64,000 nt of DNA, taken from NCBI GenBank assembly GCA_020912385.1, contig CP087212.1, forward strand, positions 1,116,001 through 1,180,000, in the 5' to 3' direction. Numbering within the stretch: position 1 is the first letter of the stretch; each line of letters starts with the position of its first letter. Both the position numbers and the translations under genes were made by a program. Shown one piece after another: positions 22,321 to 34,052 of the stretch. The stretch is from Neofusicoccum parvum. Taxonomy: Eukaryota > Ascomycota > Dothideomycetes > Botryosphaeriales > Botryosphaeriaceae. The notes beneath the pieces are model-generated. The model was not told the DNA's origin and ran no database searches. It saw only the letters and a program-made list of their open reading frames with translations.

Positions 22321-24375
22321 TCACGCCAGACCCGCCAGCGTTGCTCCCAGCTGCGACTTGTCGTATTTGACGTACTTACCCTTGCCCTTGTCGATCTCGT
22401 GATATCGGTCCCAGAAGCGCCCGTACAGCGGCTCGATCATGGTCTGCACCTCGCGCGCCAGATGTGCCTTCACCTCCTTCTCCATCGCATAGCTCTTGTG
22501 CTTTGCGATCAGGTCATCGAACGACGTGTTGAAGCTCTTCCACTTCTCCTTGACGTTGTCCTTGTCCTTCGAACTGAGGTTCTTGACCACGGCAGCCGAG
22601 TCCACCCCCGCACCTCCAGAGTGGGGCCGCCCGCCACGGTTCGTATACTGGACGTCAAGGAGACAGCCGGAAGGCTCCTTCCAAGCATCCAGATACATCT
22701 GTGTGGCTCGTTTGCGCCATGTCTCGATCATCTTGGCCGCGCTGCCCAGCAATTGGGCGAGCTCCGATGAGCGGATCATCCTGTCAATGATGGCGACGTT
22801 GTTGGCAATGAAGACCCCCTGCAATGCTTTGCCTTTGTGAAGCATGCGACCCTTCGCGTCAAGTTCTTTCAGCTGCATTTCGATCATCTCTGTGGCGTAG
22901 TGAGCGAAGAGTTGCCGCCCGTCAGCTCCCACGTCGAAAGATTTGCTCAGAGATGTCGTCGAGGACGAAGCCGAAGCCGTCGACCATCCTCCTTCCCCAA
23001 GGGAGATCAGAATGGATGAGAGCGGGTTTAGGTAGTTGGTCATCTGCTGCAAACGGGCCATCATTTCATTGGTAGTCGTGGATGCGCCTCCATCGATCGG
23101 AATTGCAATGAGCGTTGCGACTTTGTTGCGCGTCTCTTCCAAGAGCGTGCGTAGCGATGACTTAGCTGTTTCGCGAATAGGCTTCACCGAGTCGGCAATT
23201 GGGCGCTTCAACTCGCCCGTCTGCTTTTCCAGACGTAAAGAGAGATTAGACACGATGTCAATAATCTCGTATGCGAGGAAGCAGTCGGTGGTAAGATTGC
23301 CCTTGACGTGATTGTTAAGCTCCCTCAGAGTCTTGGCGAATTCGTTGAGAGCCATCTGGCACGTTTGGGAATAAACGCGCGCCCAGTCTTCGCGCGCGAA
23401 GATCGGACAGATATTCTCGTACTCAGCAATGAAGAGACCTTCCAGTCCTGACGCATAAGTGCCTATACCGTTGGTGCCTTGGCGGTATATCGCATCAGCG
23501 GTGGTCTTTCTGGCGGTGTTCATGCAAGCCGCGGCTAAGTTGCGCATAGTATTCGTGATGTATTCTCCGCGCACTTCCGCGTAGATCTTTGCAGATGGAG
23601 TGTCGCGAACATCAGCCTGAGACATCTGGGCTACTGAGGCAGTCATGTGTGCGTTGATGGTCCTCAGCTTCGACGCTTTCTCTTGAGGTAGCGTGGGGAA
23701 CGGCAGCTCTGGCTCAGGGGTCAGTACGAGTATCAGTCCAGCCCAGAACGAGGATAACACCAACGCTTTGTGATGTAGTGCAACGGTTCAACGGGACGGG
23801 CATCCTCCCGTAAAATTTCCCGGAAAACATCCTCCAACTGCTTTGTGCCTCGCTTCAGTAGCGAATTCAACTCTGCAATGGCTTGTTGGTTCGAGCGGAG
23901 GTTCGAGTGTTTGAGGTCACCAAGTGCCTGGGTTGTGCGGTCCAGAGAGGCGATAAAGTCCTGAAGGCCGGCTTTCTTTGGACTGCAGCTGAGGGTCAGC
24001 GCATGGTAGCACAAGAGGGTCTAGAATTGGGCTCACCCAGCATTGATAATGCGCTCTTCGCGACCCCTTTGGTCGGCGGGCTTCCGTATCCGGTCGATAG
24101 CATCTATGATCCTGTCCACGTCTGCGCAGATGTCAGAAATCCGAGAAGCGCGGCCAGCGGGAGGTGAGAGGCATACTGGAGTTGGTTGTCTGGAGCTTCT
24201 GCGTGTTTCCGTAGATCGGCCCAATGGCCTCCTGGACGCTCTTGCCGCTGGTCTCGAGGCGGTTCAACGAGCCCTGGATCTTCTTCGTCAAGCCCTTCAG
24301 CTTCTCCATGTTCGCGAAGAGCACCTCGACCTCAGCGCTCTCCTCGGCGAGCGCGGCTTTCTTGAGGCCCACCAT
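22321..24375 (-). CDS. exo70: Exocyst complex subunit Exo70
   Basis: Exons 24375-24177, 24121-24037, 23982-23765 and 23708-22321 encode 629 residues, the usual fungal Exo70 length. The first 150 residues are helical and coiled-coil-like ([20 protein letters not shown]). The C-terminal part carries the helical-rod signature of Pfam Exo70, ending [21 protein letters not shown], seen in part as FWDRYHE and YVKYDKS, with basic residues that in characterised members bind PI(4,5)P2. Exo70 marks the plasma membrane for secretory vesicles with Rho GTPases and Sec3. Splicing restores [16 protein letters not shown]. At the third exon two acceptors, CTCAG and CTGCAG six bases apart, both keep frame; the downstream one matches the family better. 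It is tandem with the septin gene, another polarity factor. Confidence 0.9.
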
Positions 24376-24895
24376 GGTGTCGGCTGGTGCGCGACAGGCG
24401 CGGGATCAGCCCGACGGCGGCGACGGGATTGCGACTGAGTGGAGAGACGGAGCAGGCGCGAGCGAAACGGCGGCAGCGGGCATTCGGCGCGGCGCAGGAG
24501 AGTCTTTGGGCGGGGATGGTGTTAACGGGGGGTGATCGCTTTGTGCATCGTGGGGCCTGAGCCAGAGCTGACCGGAGCTGCCAGGGCGGTGCTGTGACGG
24601 AAGCGCTGGATGCCCGAGGCCAAGAGCGCGGGCACTAGTCGATCGGGCATGGAAGCCCTGGCGCCAGGGCAGCCAACTCGGACGCCATCGCCGACGTAGC
24701 GATGACCGAGTTCAACGATTCCTGTTTCCGCCGCCATGCGCTTTCCTTCATTCTCCAGCGCCCCATATCGCACCTTCTCCAGATCCCGAGTCTGCGCTGG
24801 GAGTGCCGCATCTCCCCCCGAACTTCCCGTCTCCAGACGCGCGCTGAGCATGCCATAACCCGATCCCGATCCGTCCCGCGATCCTGCCCATCGCC
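24376..24895. promoter_or_regulatory. Divergent promoter region, exo70 and phospholipase A2
   Basis: A 520-bp interval between the minus-strand exo70 start and the plus-strand phospholipase start, so it must serve both genes. No TATA box or repeat stands out. Confidence 0.5.
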
Positions 24896-27480
24896 ATGGC
24901 CCGCATGTCTCAATTGTCAAAGCGCTCGGTCGCGGGACTCTCCAGTCAAGTGTGGGTGGATATAGCCCCGCCGCGCAAGCAGAAGGCTAATTGGCACCAG
25001 AAAGAGGACCAGCGCGCCCCAAACACACTTTGTCGCCAATGTCACCCGTAGGCCCTCCTTGAAGCGCACAGCCACCGCGCTTGCTCTCGGCTCAGCTATC
25101 GCAGGCCTCGCATCATATGGCTACTCGAATCACACGCTCCGTGGGTGGGTCGCTGTCCGATACTTGCATAATGACAGCTCCAGCGATGCCACAGAATGGC
25201 CCCGAGGTTCTCCGAAGATCGAGGCGCGAAGCCAGAATAAGATCGGTGGAGAGAAGGTACAGTTTGGGAAGGATGAGGGGAAGCCAGGACAACAGGCGCC
25301 GCCCTCTCAATCTCGCATGGCCACAAAAGATGGCGAGAAAGAGGCAATCCCGGACACCACATGGAATGGGATCATGATGTCCATCTCCTCTATTCCCGAG
25401 ACCTTGTCAACTTTTGGTGGGTCGCTCTCCGACTACCTGGTCCCTGACTGGGTCAAAATACTCCCAGGGTTCATGACCAAGCTTCAGATTGAGCTTTCAA
25501 TGGCACCCGGGTCACTGGCGGATGAGATCTGGCGTGAGGCCAACGATCCGGAGATCAACCCAGAGATATTGTGGGACGCGCGCGTTCGCATCTCTAACGA
25601 CCTCTGTGACGAGGAGAAACAATTTTTACAGAAGCGCAAGCATCACGTCCGCAGCGCTCTCGCTAAATATCTCGGCTTGAACGAGAAAGATATTCACCCC
25701 GACGACGTGCCAACCATCGCCATGTGTGGTTCTGGAGGCGGGTTGAGAGCACTTGTGGCTGGCTCTTCGTCTTATCTCTCAGCCCAAGAGGCGGGCCTCT
25801 TTGACTGCATCACTTACACTGCTGGAGTCAGCGGCAGCTGCTGGCTCCAAACCCTGTACTATTCCTCTATCGCAGGACAAAGCCACGAGAAGTTGATTAA
25901 TCACTTGAAGCACCGACTGGGCCTTCACATCGCCTATCCACCTCCAGCATTGGCCATGATAAACAGCGCGCCGACAAATAAATTCCTGCTCAGCGGTGTT
26001 GTCGAGAAATTCCGCGGTGTCCCTGGAGCAGATTTCGGGATTGTCGATATCTACGGTCTTCTTCTCGCCGCGCGCCTTATGGTGCCTAAAGGAGAGCTTG
26101 ATCTGGACGACCGTGACCTGAAGATATCAAATCAGCGCCGATTTGTCGACAACGGTGTTCACCCCCTTCCAATTTACACGGCTGTGAGACATGAGATCCC
26201 TCCAGACGAGGGTGACACGGAACAGGCGAGAGAGGAGGCTGGAAAAAAGAAGGAGGCATGGTTCCAGTGGTTTGAGTACGTCTAAAGATGCTTTTTGGCT
26301 CGGCCACCCTCAAATTGCTGACTCTAATAGATTTACCCCGTACGAGATGTGGTGCGAGGAGCTTGCAGCTGGTATTCCCACATGGGCTATTGGCCGTCAG
26401 TTTGCCAATGGCAAAGGCGTTTGGAGAGAAAATGGCCTTGCTCTCCCAGAGCTCCGTGTCCCGTTGTTCCTTGGCATATGGGGCAGCGCATTTTGCGCAA
26501 CTTTATCGCACTACTACAAGGAGATTCGACCAGTCATGAAAGGCCTGGCCGGCTTCATGGGAATCGACCAGATGATCATGGAGCGCGATCACGACCTTGT
26601 GAAATTGCATCCCATAGACCCTGCTGTCATTCCCAACTACGCCCTGGGACTGCGCGAGTACTTGCCACAGTCCTGTCCCGAGAGCATGTTTACGACGTCC
26701 AACCTACAGTTGATGGATGCTGGGATGAGCAACAACCTCCCGATTTACCCGCTTCTCCGTCCAGGGCGCGACGTGGATATTGTCATAGCTTTCGACGCTT
26801 CAGCTGATGTCAAGACGGACAACTGGCTCAGAGTGGCATCAGGCTACACGAAACAGCGTGGGATCGCAGGATGGCCCATTGGTGCGGGATGGCCGCCTGC
26901 CGATGAGCCCAAAGAGCAGATTAGCGAGGAGCTCGAGGCTGCGCAGGCTGGAACGGAGCAGCAGGCGGCCGAGAAGCTTGCTGAGGCTCAGGAGAGGCAG
27001 GTTCTGGAGGATGTAAAACATCCCACGGCGAAGGGACAGCACAACGACCTTGGATATTGTAATGTTTGGATTGGCACAAGTGGGGAGCGGGTCTCGGAGG
27101 AGGAGCCCTCGGCAGGAAAGCAAGTGCAGGAAGACTGGGAACTGATGAGGCCTGACGCGGGCATCGCGGTCATCTACTTCCCCTTCCTGGCTAACCCGAA
27201 AGTCGAGGGGGTCGACCCGCGCAAATCAGACTTCATGTCGACATGGAACTTTGTCTACACACCAGAGGATATCGACAAGGTGGTGGCGCTGGCGCGTGCC
27301 AACTTCGAGGAGGGCAGGGAGCAGACCAAACGCACGGTCAGAGCGGTATACGAGCGGAAGAAAGCGAAGAGGCTGGAACGGGAGGCGGAGGAGAAGGAGC
27401 GGCGGCGGCAGTGGAAGGTGCGCAGCGGACGGGCTGGAAAGAAGCTTGGCGAGGGCGACCACGGGGACCATTTCAGCTGA
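24896..27480 (+). CDS. plaA: Cytosolic-type phospholipase A2 (PlaA-like), probable mitochondrial leader
   Basis: Lysophospholipase/phospholipase A2 catalytic domain that cleaves fatty acids from phospholipids. Proposed exons: 24896-24951, 25001-26275 and 26331-27480 (826 residues). The core is certain: oxyanion CGSGGGLRA, nucleophile GVSGSCW (GxSGS) and catalytic Asp in MDAGMSNNLP. The second intron restores WFEFTPYEMWCEE. The frame is open upstream of 25059 but lacks an in-frame ATG, so I infer a 49-nt first intron (donor GT|GTGGGT, branch CTAAT, acceptor CACCAG). That gives a start MARMSQLSKRS and an Arg/Ser-rich, acid-free leader followed by a hydrophobic stretch ALALGSAIAGLASYG. This looks like a mitochondrial presequence with a membrane anchor. 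The C terminus is charged and helical. Confidence 0.85.
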
Positions 27481-27885
27481 AGGCGAGTCAAGACGTGAGA
27501 GGCGTCGGCATGTGCGACACATGGACATAGCGTGATACCCCGGAGGGCCGTGTAGGAGTTGAAAATAGAGGCACGCCAATGCAGCATGACATCATACGAG
27601 TTTGCGGGATCGCCCAGCCCCGCGACGCGCCGCAGGAGGGGCAGGCGATAAGATGCGCGCAGCAGGGCCCGTCGCGGATCAAGCAGGAACGCTGCCCCCA
27701 AACAGGGCCCCCGAGCAGGGATTGCGACGGCTTTCGCGCGCGAAGACGGGCTGTCGGCACGAGCGCAGCCTGGAGCTTGCCTGTCTTAAATCCTGCTCAT
27801 CCCTTCGCTTGCCAATTGACTTCGCAGCCCCGCTCTCTCTCGCTCTCCCGCCCACCCCTCCACCGCTCCGCCCTGCACCATTGCC
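27481..27885. other. Intergenic between two phospholipase genes
   Basis: About 400 bp holding the phospholipase A2 3' end and the phospholipase D promoter. The last 50 bases before the PLD start are CT-rich (cgctctcccgcccacc), a common core-promoter feature of highly expressed fungal genes. Confidence 0.5.
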
Positions 27886-30627
27886 ATGACCTCGCCAGCA
27901 ACGGGCGCCGGCACCGTCCCCGCCGACAAGGATGCGGCGAAGCACGACAAGGAGTCGCACAATCCCTCCGGCGTCAAGGAGCACCTCAAGCACCCGTTCC
28001 CCGGCCTCCGCGAGAAGCTCAAGAACACGCACCTGTACAACCTGAAGGTCGAGGCCACGCACCTCAAAAACAAGGTCGGCAAGATCGGCAACCTCATCAA
28101 CCCCAACCACCGCCACGACGAGGAGCACGAGAAGCGCACTGATGAGAAGCGCACCAAGGTCGCCGAGAGCCACCGCTTCGGCAGCTTTGCGCCGGAGCAC
28201 GATGGCAACAAGATTAAGTGGTATGTCGACGGCCGCGACTATTTCTGGGCCGTTTCCGTGGCCCTGGAGCGCGCAAAGGAGACCATCTACATCGAGGATT
28301 GGTGGCTCTCGCCCGAACTGTTCCTGCGTCGCCCGCCCTACTTCAACCAGGAATGGCGTCTTGATCAGATTCTGAAGCGTCGCGCTGAGGCTGGTGTCAA
28401 GATCTACATCATCGTTTACAAGGAGGTCAACCAGGCTCTCACCTGCAACAGCGCCCACACCAAGCACGCCCTCCGAAACCTGTGCCCTCCGGGCTCTCCG
28501 GGCCACGGCAATATTAACGTCATGCGCCATCCGGACCACAACATCTTCGAGAACGCCGGCGACATGACCTTCTACTGGGCTCATCACGAGAAGTTCATCG
28601 TCATCGACTACAATCTGGCTTTCATTGGTGGGCTTGATCTCTGCTTCGGTCGCTGGGACAATAAGCAGCATCAGATGGCGGATGTGCACCCTGGCGGTGT
28701 TCAACATGAAATCTTCCCCGGCCAGGACTTCAACAACAACCGCGTTATGGATTTCCAGTCTGTCAACGATTGGAAGTCGAATGAGCTTTCGAAGGCCGAC
28801 TATGGCCGCATGCCTTGGCACGATGTAGCCATGGGCGTCATTGGGCCTTGCGTGTATGACATCGCTGAGCATTTCGTGCTGCGTTGGAACTTTGTCAAGC
28901 GTGACAAGTACAAGCGGGACAAGCGATTCGACTGGCTTACTCTCGAGGGCAGAGAGGGTGAGGACGAGGATTTGGTGGCTGTCCAGCGACCCAAATTCCC
29001 TGTTGGAGATTATATCCACCACCCGCTCAATAAATTGAGCACCAAGCCGCTTGATGGCACACAGGGTACCGTCCATGCGCAAATCGTCCGAAGCAGTGGT
29101 GATTGGAGCAGTGGAATCCTGGTTGAGCATAGCATCCAGAATGCTTACTGTGAGGTAATCAGAAACGCCAAACACTTTGTGTACATTGAGAACCAATTTT
29201 TCAGTAAGCTATGCTGACCCTCGGCCCAACGACTTAATGCTAACTATCGCAGTTACCGCCACCGGCGAGGAGCAGGCACCCATCCACAACCAGATTGGCA
29301 AGGCCATCGTTGATGCCTGTGTTAACGCTGGCAAAGAGGGAAGAAAGTTCAGGGTCATCATCGTCATCCCTGCTATTCCTGGTTTCGCTGGAGATCTCCG
29401 CAGTGATGCTGCAACGGGTACCCGAGCGATCATGGATTACCAGTACAAGTCAATCCACCGTGGGGAGAACTCGATCATGGGCCAGATCAAGAAAGCGGGC
29501 TTCGACCCAACTCAATACATCTTTGTGTTCAACCTCCGCTCATACGATCGCCTCAACACGACACCCGCTATGAGGAGACAGGAAGAGGAGTCGGGAGTGA
29601 AGTACCAGGATGTCCAGCGTGCGCAAGCCGACGAGATCATGTCCAGTGGCATCCATGGCGCCAAGGGTGACTCAAGCAGTGAGGGTGGGTTCGATTCTGA
29701 TTCGGACGACGAGCAGAGGCAGGAGATCGCGGACCGCCGACGACGCTTTGAAGAGAAAAGAGAGACGGTTGGCCTGAGAAAGGATGGCAAAGACAACGTT
29801 ATCAGTATCGACTCCATTGCGCACCATGCCATGAAAAACGGCAAGAAGGTGTCGGAAGAGCCATGGGATCCGGAAGAGCCCGACACAGAGAAGATGAACT
29901 TCGTCCAAGAGGAGCTTTACATCCACGGAAAGCTGTTGATTGTTGACGACAGGATTGTTATCTGTGGAAGCTCCAACATCAATGATCGTTCGCAGCTCGG
30001 GTACCACGACTCGGAGCTCAGCATTGTCATGGAGGACAGGAACATGATTGAGTCCACGATGGATGGCCAGCCCTACCAAGCTGGCCATCATGCCGCAACG
30101 CTCCGTAGGATGTTGTGGCGTGAGCATCTGGGCCTTCTTGAGTCTCAGGAATTCGACGCCTCGGAAGACCCGAATGCACAGCCTCCGGGCGACTGCCCTA
30201 ATGATCTCAAGGATGACGACCCAAGCTATCAGTTTGTGGCTGATCCACTCGGCGATGACGTCTGGGACATGTGGTGCGGCAGAGCCACCAAGAACACAGA
30301 AATGTTCAGGGATCTCTTCCACGCTGATCCTGACGATGCCAGTAAGTTCCTGCCCTGTTCAATCTTGTCAGTGCTAATGATGATGGAACAGTCAAAACAT
30401 TTGACGACTACGCCTCATTCCTCCCGCCAACGGACCCTAAGAACCCAGACTTGCAGCACAAGCAGGGTCACATTTTTGACCTTCACCGTCGGACCGCGGA
30501 CATCAAGAAGAACCTCGACGAGATCAAGGGCCATCTGGTCTGGATGCCACTGGATTTCCTCAAGGATGCGGAGATGGCCGAAAAGGGTCTCCAGGTCAAC
30601 GCTTACACGGAAAGTATCTACACGTAA
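27886..30627 (+). CDS. Phospholipase D (two HKD motifs, no PX-PH)
   Basis: Hydrolyses phosphatidylcholine to phosphatidic acid. Exons 27886-29203, 29253-30341 and 30392-30627 encode 880 residues. The first catalytic motif is HHEKFIVID near residue 227 and the second is HGKLLIVDD near residue 670, each followed by the Gly-Gly/Gly-Ser box typical of PLDs (GGLDLCFGRWD; GSSNINDRS). There are no N-terminal PX or PH domains, unlike yeast Spo14, so this is the shorter fungal class. An acidic, Ser-rich linker (SSSEGGFDSDSDDEQRQE) separates the two halves. Both introns join in frame, giving ENQFFITATGEEQ and DDAIKTFDDYASF. ATG 27886 starts MTSPATGAGT. The predicted location is cytosolic and peripheral membrane. 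It follows the phospholipase A2 gene on the same strand. Confidence 0.92.
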
Positions 30628-31357
30628 GAATGGTCCGCCTGGGAGTCACGACGTAACGAAGGACTGTGAAGTGATCGAGACAATGCTGGTTGTGGTTTGA
30701 GTTTTGGAGTCTCCTTAGTTTTCCATGCGACTGGGATCGCGTTTATTCTGATACCTGTTTCATCTGCTTCTCCACCATACACAAAAACCTGGTCACGGTC
30801 AAAGTAATACTATTATTATAAGAATTGATGCATCCACGAGGAAATCCTTGCCTTATTTTCTTTCAATTCGGTCCACACTAGGTTTTAAAAGAAATGGACT
30901 AATTGACGTTAGGTGAATCCCTTTGATGGGTAATTGCAGCGCTCGTTCGGATACAAACGTGCTTTCATTCAATTACCAAGGCTATCTGGATGAAGGTTAC
31001 ATGTATACTTGAAAGCACCTTGCTTACCTGACACGCTTATTTGACTGGGACACCTCTTTCCATACCGCCATTTCTTTCGCGGCCCACTGTATGTCCACAT
31101 CCTTTGTAGTGATCATTTGCTACATCTGAGGCGACAGGTAGCTTGGAATTCACATTCATTGAGGTATCTCCGTACTCATGATCTGCTGGCTTTTCCAACA
31201 CGACGCCTTCGCTCGATGCTGCTCGTAACATCAATCCCCTGAACTCCATGCAGCCCAAGCACATCGCCTCCATTCCTAACCGCACTCACACTTACGCCGC
31301 GACCTATGCGTCCAACCCCACCCATTCCGCCTCCCACAACCTGCAACGCGTCCCTCC
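30628..31357. other. Intergenic, AT-rich
   Basis: PLD 3' side and amidohydrolase 3' side. AT-rich compared with the very GC-rich gene that follows. No gene supported. Confidence 0.55.
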
Positions 31358-33013
31358 TCACTTCTGCCGATCAAACACCTTCCTCCCCTCAAACCACGTC
31401 TGCACCACCTTCCCCTCCGCCACCTTCTCGGGCACCCACTCGACATCCAGCACCACGAAATCCGCACTCAAGCCCTCCTCCAACCGGCCGGCCAGCCCGT
31501 CCGCATAGCAGCTCCACGCGGCGCCGGCCGTCTGCGCCGCGACGACGGTGGCCAGGCCCAGGCGGAACTCCTCGTTGACGGCGACGTCGTAGGCGCCGCG
31601 CTCGCGGGCGCTGCGGCGGGTGGTGGCCGTGTACCAGCCGCCCCAGACGGGGTGGGGCGCGGTGGGGGCGTCGGAGCCGAGGGCGAGGGCGGCGCCGGCG
31701 GCCAGGAAGTCGGCGTAGGCGAAGGCGCGGCGGCAGCGGTGCGGGCCGAGCAGGCGCGGCCAGGCGCGCAGGATGGCCGGGTCGGCGTGGCCGGGCTGGA
31801 CGGACGCGGTGATGCCCAGCCGGCCGAGGCGCGCGGCGTCGGCGGCCGAGGCGAGCTCGAGGTGCTCGATGCGCGGGCGGCGGAGCGGGGTGGTGCTGGT
31901 GGCGGCTTCGAGGGCGTCGATGGCCATCTTGATGGCGGCGTCGCCGATGGCGTGCAGGGCGACTTGCAGGCCGGCGGAGGCGGCGCGGCGGACGACGGGG
32001 GCGAGGGCGGAGGCGGCCCAGATGGTCGGGCAGTCGACGCTGTTGGAGGAGTAGGGCTCGGTCAGGGCGGCGGTGCAGGCGTCGATGACGCCGTCGCAGA
32101 TGACCTTGATGCCGGCGATGCGGCAGGACGGCGACGCGGCGAGGTTGAACTGCGCGTGCAGCGCCGCGGCCCGGTCCACCTGCGCGACGTTCTCGGCCTC
32201 GGTGTCCTTGGGGTTGATCAGCCAGTGCGCGGCCACGCGGACGGGCGGCGGCGGCAGGCCTCTCTCGTGCCGCCGCTTGAGGAGCTCCTGCAGCGCCGCC
32301 CATGCCGTCTCGTCCATGGCCATCTCGACGACGCCCGTGTAGCCGGCGCGGCTGTACTCGGCGAAGGCAGCCTCCAGCCGCTCGACGCGCTCCTCGACCG
32401 ACGCCACCCGCGCCACGTGCGGCCACACGATGTTGATGTTGGCGGCCTCGCTGAGCAGGCCGGTCGGATTGCCGGCGTCGTCGCGCGCGATCTGGCCGCC
32501 GGGCACGTCGGCGAAGCGCGCGTCGACGCCCATCTCGGCCAGCGCGGCGCTGCTGCACCACGTCGAGTGCAGGTCCTTCGAGTTGATGAAGATGGGCCGC
32601 GCGTCCAGGTCGTCCAGCGCGCTGGCCAGCGCCGCGCCGTCCGTCATCGAGTGCATCCAGCCGCGGCAGAAGATGCGCGGCGCCGCCGGGTGCGCCGCCG
32701 CCCACGTCCGGATCGCGCCGCGGATGTCGTCCAGGCTCCGGCAGGCGTCCAGCGGCACCGACGTCAGCGACTGCCCCATCAGCATCAGGTGCATGTGCCC
32801 GTCCACGAACCCGGGCACCACGAGCCGCCCGTCCAGGTCCTGCGTGCTGGCGCCGGCGTCGCGCGCTTGCTGGACGGCCGGGTCGGTGGAGGAGCCGACG
32901 AAGCTGATTTTGCTGCCGCTGACGACCATGCATTCCGCGAAGGTTGGGTTCTCTGGCTGCTTGGGGCCCCCGGATGCCGTGAAGAAACGGCCGTTTTCAA
33001 AAATGGTCGTCAT
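31358..33013 (-). CDS. YtcJ-like amidohydrolase (Amidohydro_3)
   Basis: Single-exon 551-residue metal-dependent hydrolase. The N-terminal beta-sandwich is followed by the metal-binding HxH in PGFVDGHMHL, a later His in LHAIGDAAIKMA, another in RIEHLELAS, and the catalytic Asp in ALGSDAPT. That order fits the Amidohydro_3/YtcJ family, whose fungal members are mostly uncharacterised; the substrate cannot be given. No signal peptide. ATG 33013 starts MTTIFENGRFFTA. The gene has extreme GC3 and no intron, and its flanks are much more AT-rich. This could reflect strong codon bias or acquisition from bacteria; a phylogeny is needed to choose. Confidence 0.87.
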   Translation of the reverse strand: MTTIFENGRFFTASGGPKQPENPTFAECMVVSGSKISFVGSSTDPAVQQARDAGASTQDLDGRLVVPGFVDGHMHLMLMGQSLTSVPLDACRSLDDIRGAIRTWAAAHPAAPRIFCRGWMHSMTDGAALASALDDLDARPIFINSKDLHSTWCSSAALAEMGVDARFADVPGGQIARDDAGNPTGLLSEAANINIVWPHVARVASVEERVERLEAAFAEYSRAGYTGVVEMAMDETAWAALQELLKRRHERGLPPPPVRVAAHWLINPKDTEAENVAQVDRAAALHAQFNLAASPSCRIAGIKVICDGVIDACTAALTEPYSSNSVDCPTIWAASALAPVVRRAASAGLQVALHAIGDAAIKMAIDALEAATSTTPLRRPRIEHLELASAADAARLGRLGITASVQPGHADPAILRAWPRLLGPHRCRRAFAYADFLAAGAALALGSDAPTAPHPVWGGWYTATTRRSARERGAYDVAVNEEFRLGLATVVAAQTAGAAWSCYADGLAGRLEEGLSADFVVLDVEWVPEKVAEGKVVQTWFEGRKVFDRQK

Positions 33014-34052
33014 GGTGGGGCAGCTGCTGGATGGCGGGATGGCGGGGTTGGCAGCTGCAATCCGTAAGTCTGTGTTTTTCCCTCTCTTCTCTGGATACTC
33101 AAATTAGGGGGGTGATGTCTCAAGTAGCAGAGCACGCACTTCTAGATTCTTATAGCGCTGGTGCTCAGCGATGTCGTGGGAAGGGCGTGCGAAACCAAGT
33201 GGAGCGATGTGTAGGTGGGTTGCGAAGTCGGATGCACTTTCCAAAAGCAAGCTAGCCTGAATGGAGTATCCCCGCTGCCAAGTATATATTTGTCCGCCTT
33301 CTTACCAATCCCGTATTGCTCTACCTTTTACGCGCGGGACAGAAAAAGGACGCTCGATGTCCAATTGAGATCCTTGATACTTTGTCAGCCATCCAGCGAT
33401 TGTGCCTCCTTTGAGACACAACTGGGCTGGCGATGATCGAACTCCAGGCTGTAAAGTGAAATGCGGGGAATGGGCTGCCCTATGTGCTATCAGCGTATAA
33501 GGCTGGCTGCTTCGTATCGATTGTTTGGGCCTGGTGGACTGAACTGCATTGCATAATGAACAAGTTAGATCTAGCTCATAAGGATGGAAAAAGAAGACCT
33601 CACTTCCCCCGAAGAGTAGAGCACCAAACTTTTGATCAAAATCATTTCCTCGACGCCTCGAACAAAATTCGGATCTAAGTTCTTCGGGGCTGTCTTCTCT
33701 TCTGGCTTCTGTTGGAATTCTTCTTGGCGATAGATAACTGCAGTCGCAATACGAGATAATCTGTCGGCGCTGGAAAAGTTCGGAGATGCAATTCGAAAGT
33801 TTGAGTTGTGTTTAAGGCATCAATAGCAACGAGGCTAAAGCTCAGTGTTGTAAGCTGCTTACTCTGGAATTCTCTTGCTCTCTCCACCAATGATCCAAGG
33901 AGGCCCTTCGTAATGACGGAAACGGATGATCTAGCGTAATAGCAGTAGTATCTCTCTATTCATCTTCCTTCCAAATTCCCATGAATTTCTTTTAAACTTT
34001 TCAATAGTAGTATTTGCCTACAAATGTTGGAATTTGAAAACTCACTTGAGAT
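33014..34052. other. Intergenic, AT-rich
   Basis: About 1 kb between the amidohydrolase 5' end and the transporter 3' end. Only frames below about 75 codons; none recognisable. Confidence 0.55.

Noticed and set aside
27679..29196. Minus-strand frame of about 505 codons opposite the phospholipase D gene
   Set aside because: It lies antisense to a clear PLD with both HKD motifs; its translation is Val/Leu/Asp-biased and carries no domain, as expected of the shadow of a GC3-rich gene.
31389..33067. Long alternative frames (470-514 codons) over the amidohydrolase on both strands
   Set aside because: Arg/Gly/Ala-biased translations without motifs; only the frame with HxH, His, His and Asp motifs is real.
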